NCBI GenBank assembly: GCA_026214975.1
Contig: JAOBSW010000041.1
Span: 496,001 to 560,000 of the forward strand
Origin: Gentiana macrophylla
Taxonomy: Eukaryota; Streptophyta; Magnoliopsida; Gentianales; Gentianaceae
Reading direction: 5' to 3'
Length of the DNA: 64,000 nt
Part shown: positions 62,276 to 64,000 of the stretch, one piece after another
Numbering within the stretch: position 1 is the first letter of the stretch
Layout of the letters: the number at the start of each line of letters is the position of its first letter
Program-made: the position numbers and the translations under genes
Notes under the pieces: model-generated
Database searches by the model: none
Told to the model about the DNA's origin: nothing
What the model saw: only the letters and a program-made list of their open reading frames with translations

Positions 62276-64000
62276 TGTAATATCGTCGGATCAATCATAG
62301 ATTGACCTGATTACGCAGTGGAATGCATCAGATCTAGATCTAAACGAAACAAAGAACATAAATTAATGATCTAACTACAAGGGGGTTTAGGAGCCTACCT
62401 TTTTATGTTACTTAACTCCAAGAACAAAAGGCTCCAAGAACACGTGATTGAGCAGCCACCGTCTTCCAACGTGTGTCTCCCAGCAACACCAAGTGGATGG
62501 TGTTTCCCGCCGCCGGACCTCCTTGATATGCTACCGGAATAATCCCGAAGATTATTCCAACTCGAAACCCGAAGAACTATAGCCAAAAATTCCAAGCTAT
62601 ATTCTTATGATAATGGCGTGTTTAATGTGATGTCAAAAGGCTTGAGAGAACTCTCTTTATATAGGAGAGTAATCCTTGTCCTCCAAGGATTTATTTAATT
62701 AATACAAAATCAATTGAAATAATCATTTTCCTAAAAAGATATATCTAAGATATTCCAAAATAAATAAGGATATATAAAAGATATTCTTTTCCTTAAATTA
62801 TTTAACACATAAATAATTTAATCACATGTCTTATTAATTATTGAGAAAACAAATTTCCCAAAAAAACAATATTACATACGCCCCAAACCCTAATTATTTG
62901 GGTCATGCGCATTTTCCAATTATTTGGGCCGAGTCCACGAAAAAACTATTTTCCATGTATTTAATCATCTAGTCCAACTAAACAATTAATCCACATATCA
63001 ATTAAATAGTCCAATCCAACTATTTAATTATAATTGAGGTGAAGCGACGAGAAAACCTATATGCTATATTAGGAGCCACGTCGGGGACCATGGACCCATA
63101 TTCAGTAGCTACAATAAGTTTAATAAAATTATTCGTCAGACAGAATAATTATATTCAACCTATTAATTCCGGGATTACACCACCATAAACCCGAAACAGA
63201 ACTCTATCGAATATAGATAACTTACACTCAATTTATGAGTCGAAAACGTCCACTGATATAATCATTACATACGGATAAATCCTCCATAGACTGTTCACTT
63301 CGATTCTGGATATCTCCGTAAACCCTTCTCGAAACATATTATACTTATTTACCATTAACCCCCTAGTGATCAATTAGTTCATAACCAATATAGAATGAAC
63401 TGGGCCCATCGATCAGTTTCTAGGGTTAACAAATAAGGGAACTGTCTGTCTACTTCCCGAGGGAAGGAATGGATTCCATATCTGTGATAACACAGACTAC
63501 TCACTCATTCCAGAATAGATCCAACGAGAAGTGTTGGACCACATACTACGAAGTGATCCTTACTAACACATCAAACACCACCCTAGTCTAAGCAGTCGTC
63601 TGTGATCACCTCAGGATTGAGATTAATCCATATATGATCATCTTGTGATTCAATAAGACTTCTCGATCACGGAATTATATCGAGAACTCAAATCAAATCG
63701 GTCCAGCCCTATATGATTATCATCATATATAAATGCCCCACTAGGTACCCTATTACCGACAGTCCGGATAAGACTGTCACACCGTAAGTGTTCTGGGTGC
63801 ATTAATAACAAATTAATCTAGAGACCCGTACTCAGATTAATAAATGCTACGGACTAAGTTAATTTTAAGTACATCTCACTAACTCAATCCTCTTGAGTAT
63901 AGCCATACACTGAGTTATGTGATTACATAAACGAGGTACTTAGGGTTTTCAGTAGTGTCTTAATTATAATCACACATGCATATAATAAGATGAATTATTA
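62276..64000. mobile_element. Second S-family LTR, cut by window end
   Basis: It begins tgtaatatcgtcgg at the break in SireF and aligns along its length with the solo LTR at 35643-37480 (ctctctttatata at 62656 and 35996, ccattaaccccctagtgatc at 63352 and 36732, ccctatatgat at 63706 and 37113, tagggttttc at 63950 and 37350). By that alignment only about 60-110 bases are missing at its far end. Whether it is another solo LTR or the LTR of a complete element cannot be told here. Confidence 0.82.

Overview
The window is heterochromatin-like nuclear DNA from a flowering plant, most likely a eudicot. It is AT-rich and built mainly of nested transposable elements: Ty1/copia elements with initiator-Met-tRNA primer sites, Ty3/gypsy elements, L1-type LINEs with a zf-RVT/RNase H tail, an intron-containing hAT transposase gene, and MITEs. 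I see no rRNA, tRNA or organellar genes and no complete host gene. The only host-like coding pieces are short orphan exons near 19.5-21.1 kb.

Layout. 1-4641: CopA, a minus-strand copia element cut by the window edge, inserted in CopB (4642-6560), whose gag also holds a 472-bp non-autonomous hAT element (4740-5211). 6561-7296: fragments of an older copia element, a Stowaway-like scrap and a TTA microsatellite. 7297-11150: CopC, a plus-strand copia relic with its integrase segment inverted. 11150-13236: copia fragments CopD, CopE and CopF. 13237-18856: CopG, a minus-strand copia relic split by a 3714-bp hAT transposon (14300-18013) with TIRs and a perfect 8-bp target duplication. 18857-21500: orphan exons on both strands, T-rich tracts and a diverged direct duplication. 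21790-24010: chromovirus-like gypsy relic. 24047-25450: a tandem repeat of about 110 bp, a fold-back MULE-type MITE and a GTCGGACC-rich degenerate repeat. 25895-26940: LINE ORF1 fragment. 27974-33378: near full-length LINE. 34684-38401: Athila/Tat-like gypsy relic split by a 1838-bp solo LTR.

From 38402 to the end, SIRE-like copia elements are stacked. SireG (+) is inserted in the gypsy element. SireF (+) is inserted in the RNase H region of SireG. E1 (-) is inserted inside the 5' LTR of SireF with a 5-bp duplication. E2 (-) is inserted in the leader of E1. SireF is itself interrupted at 62276 by another LTR of the solo-LTR family, which runs off the window.

E1 and E2 are the most interesting content. 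They are two copies of a pol-less LTR element with 1.7-kb LTRs. A leader ORF ends like SIRE gag (GPKKIWVPK), and a second, separate ORF of about 640 codons replaces protease, integrase and RT. That second frame is kept without frameshifts in both copies, and in E2 it is preceded by a G-box/TATA-like module. The only gene likely to have worked recently outside the LTR elements is the hAT transposase, which shows one frameshift. A second cross-cutting signal is blocks where one copy of a repeat has CG-containing triplets where its partner has CTG or CAG. This may reflect base-calling error at CHG-methylated sites and would inflate the apparent frameshifts.
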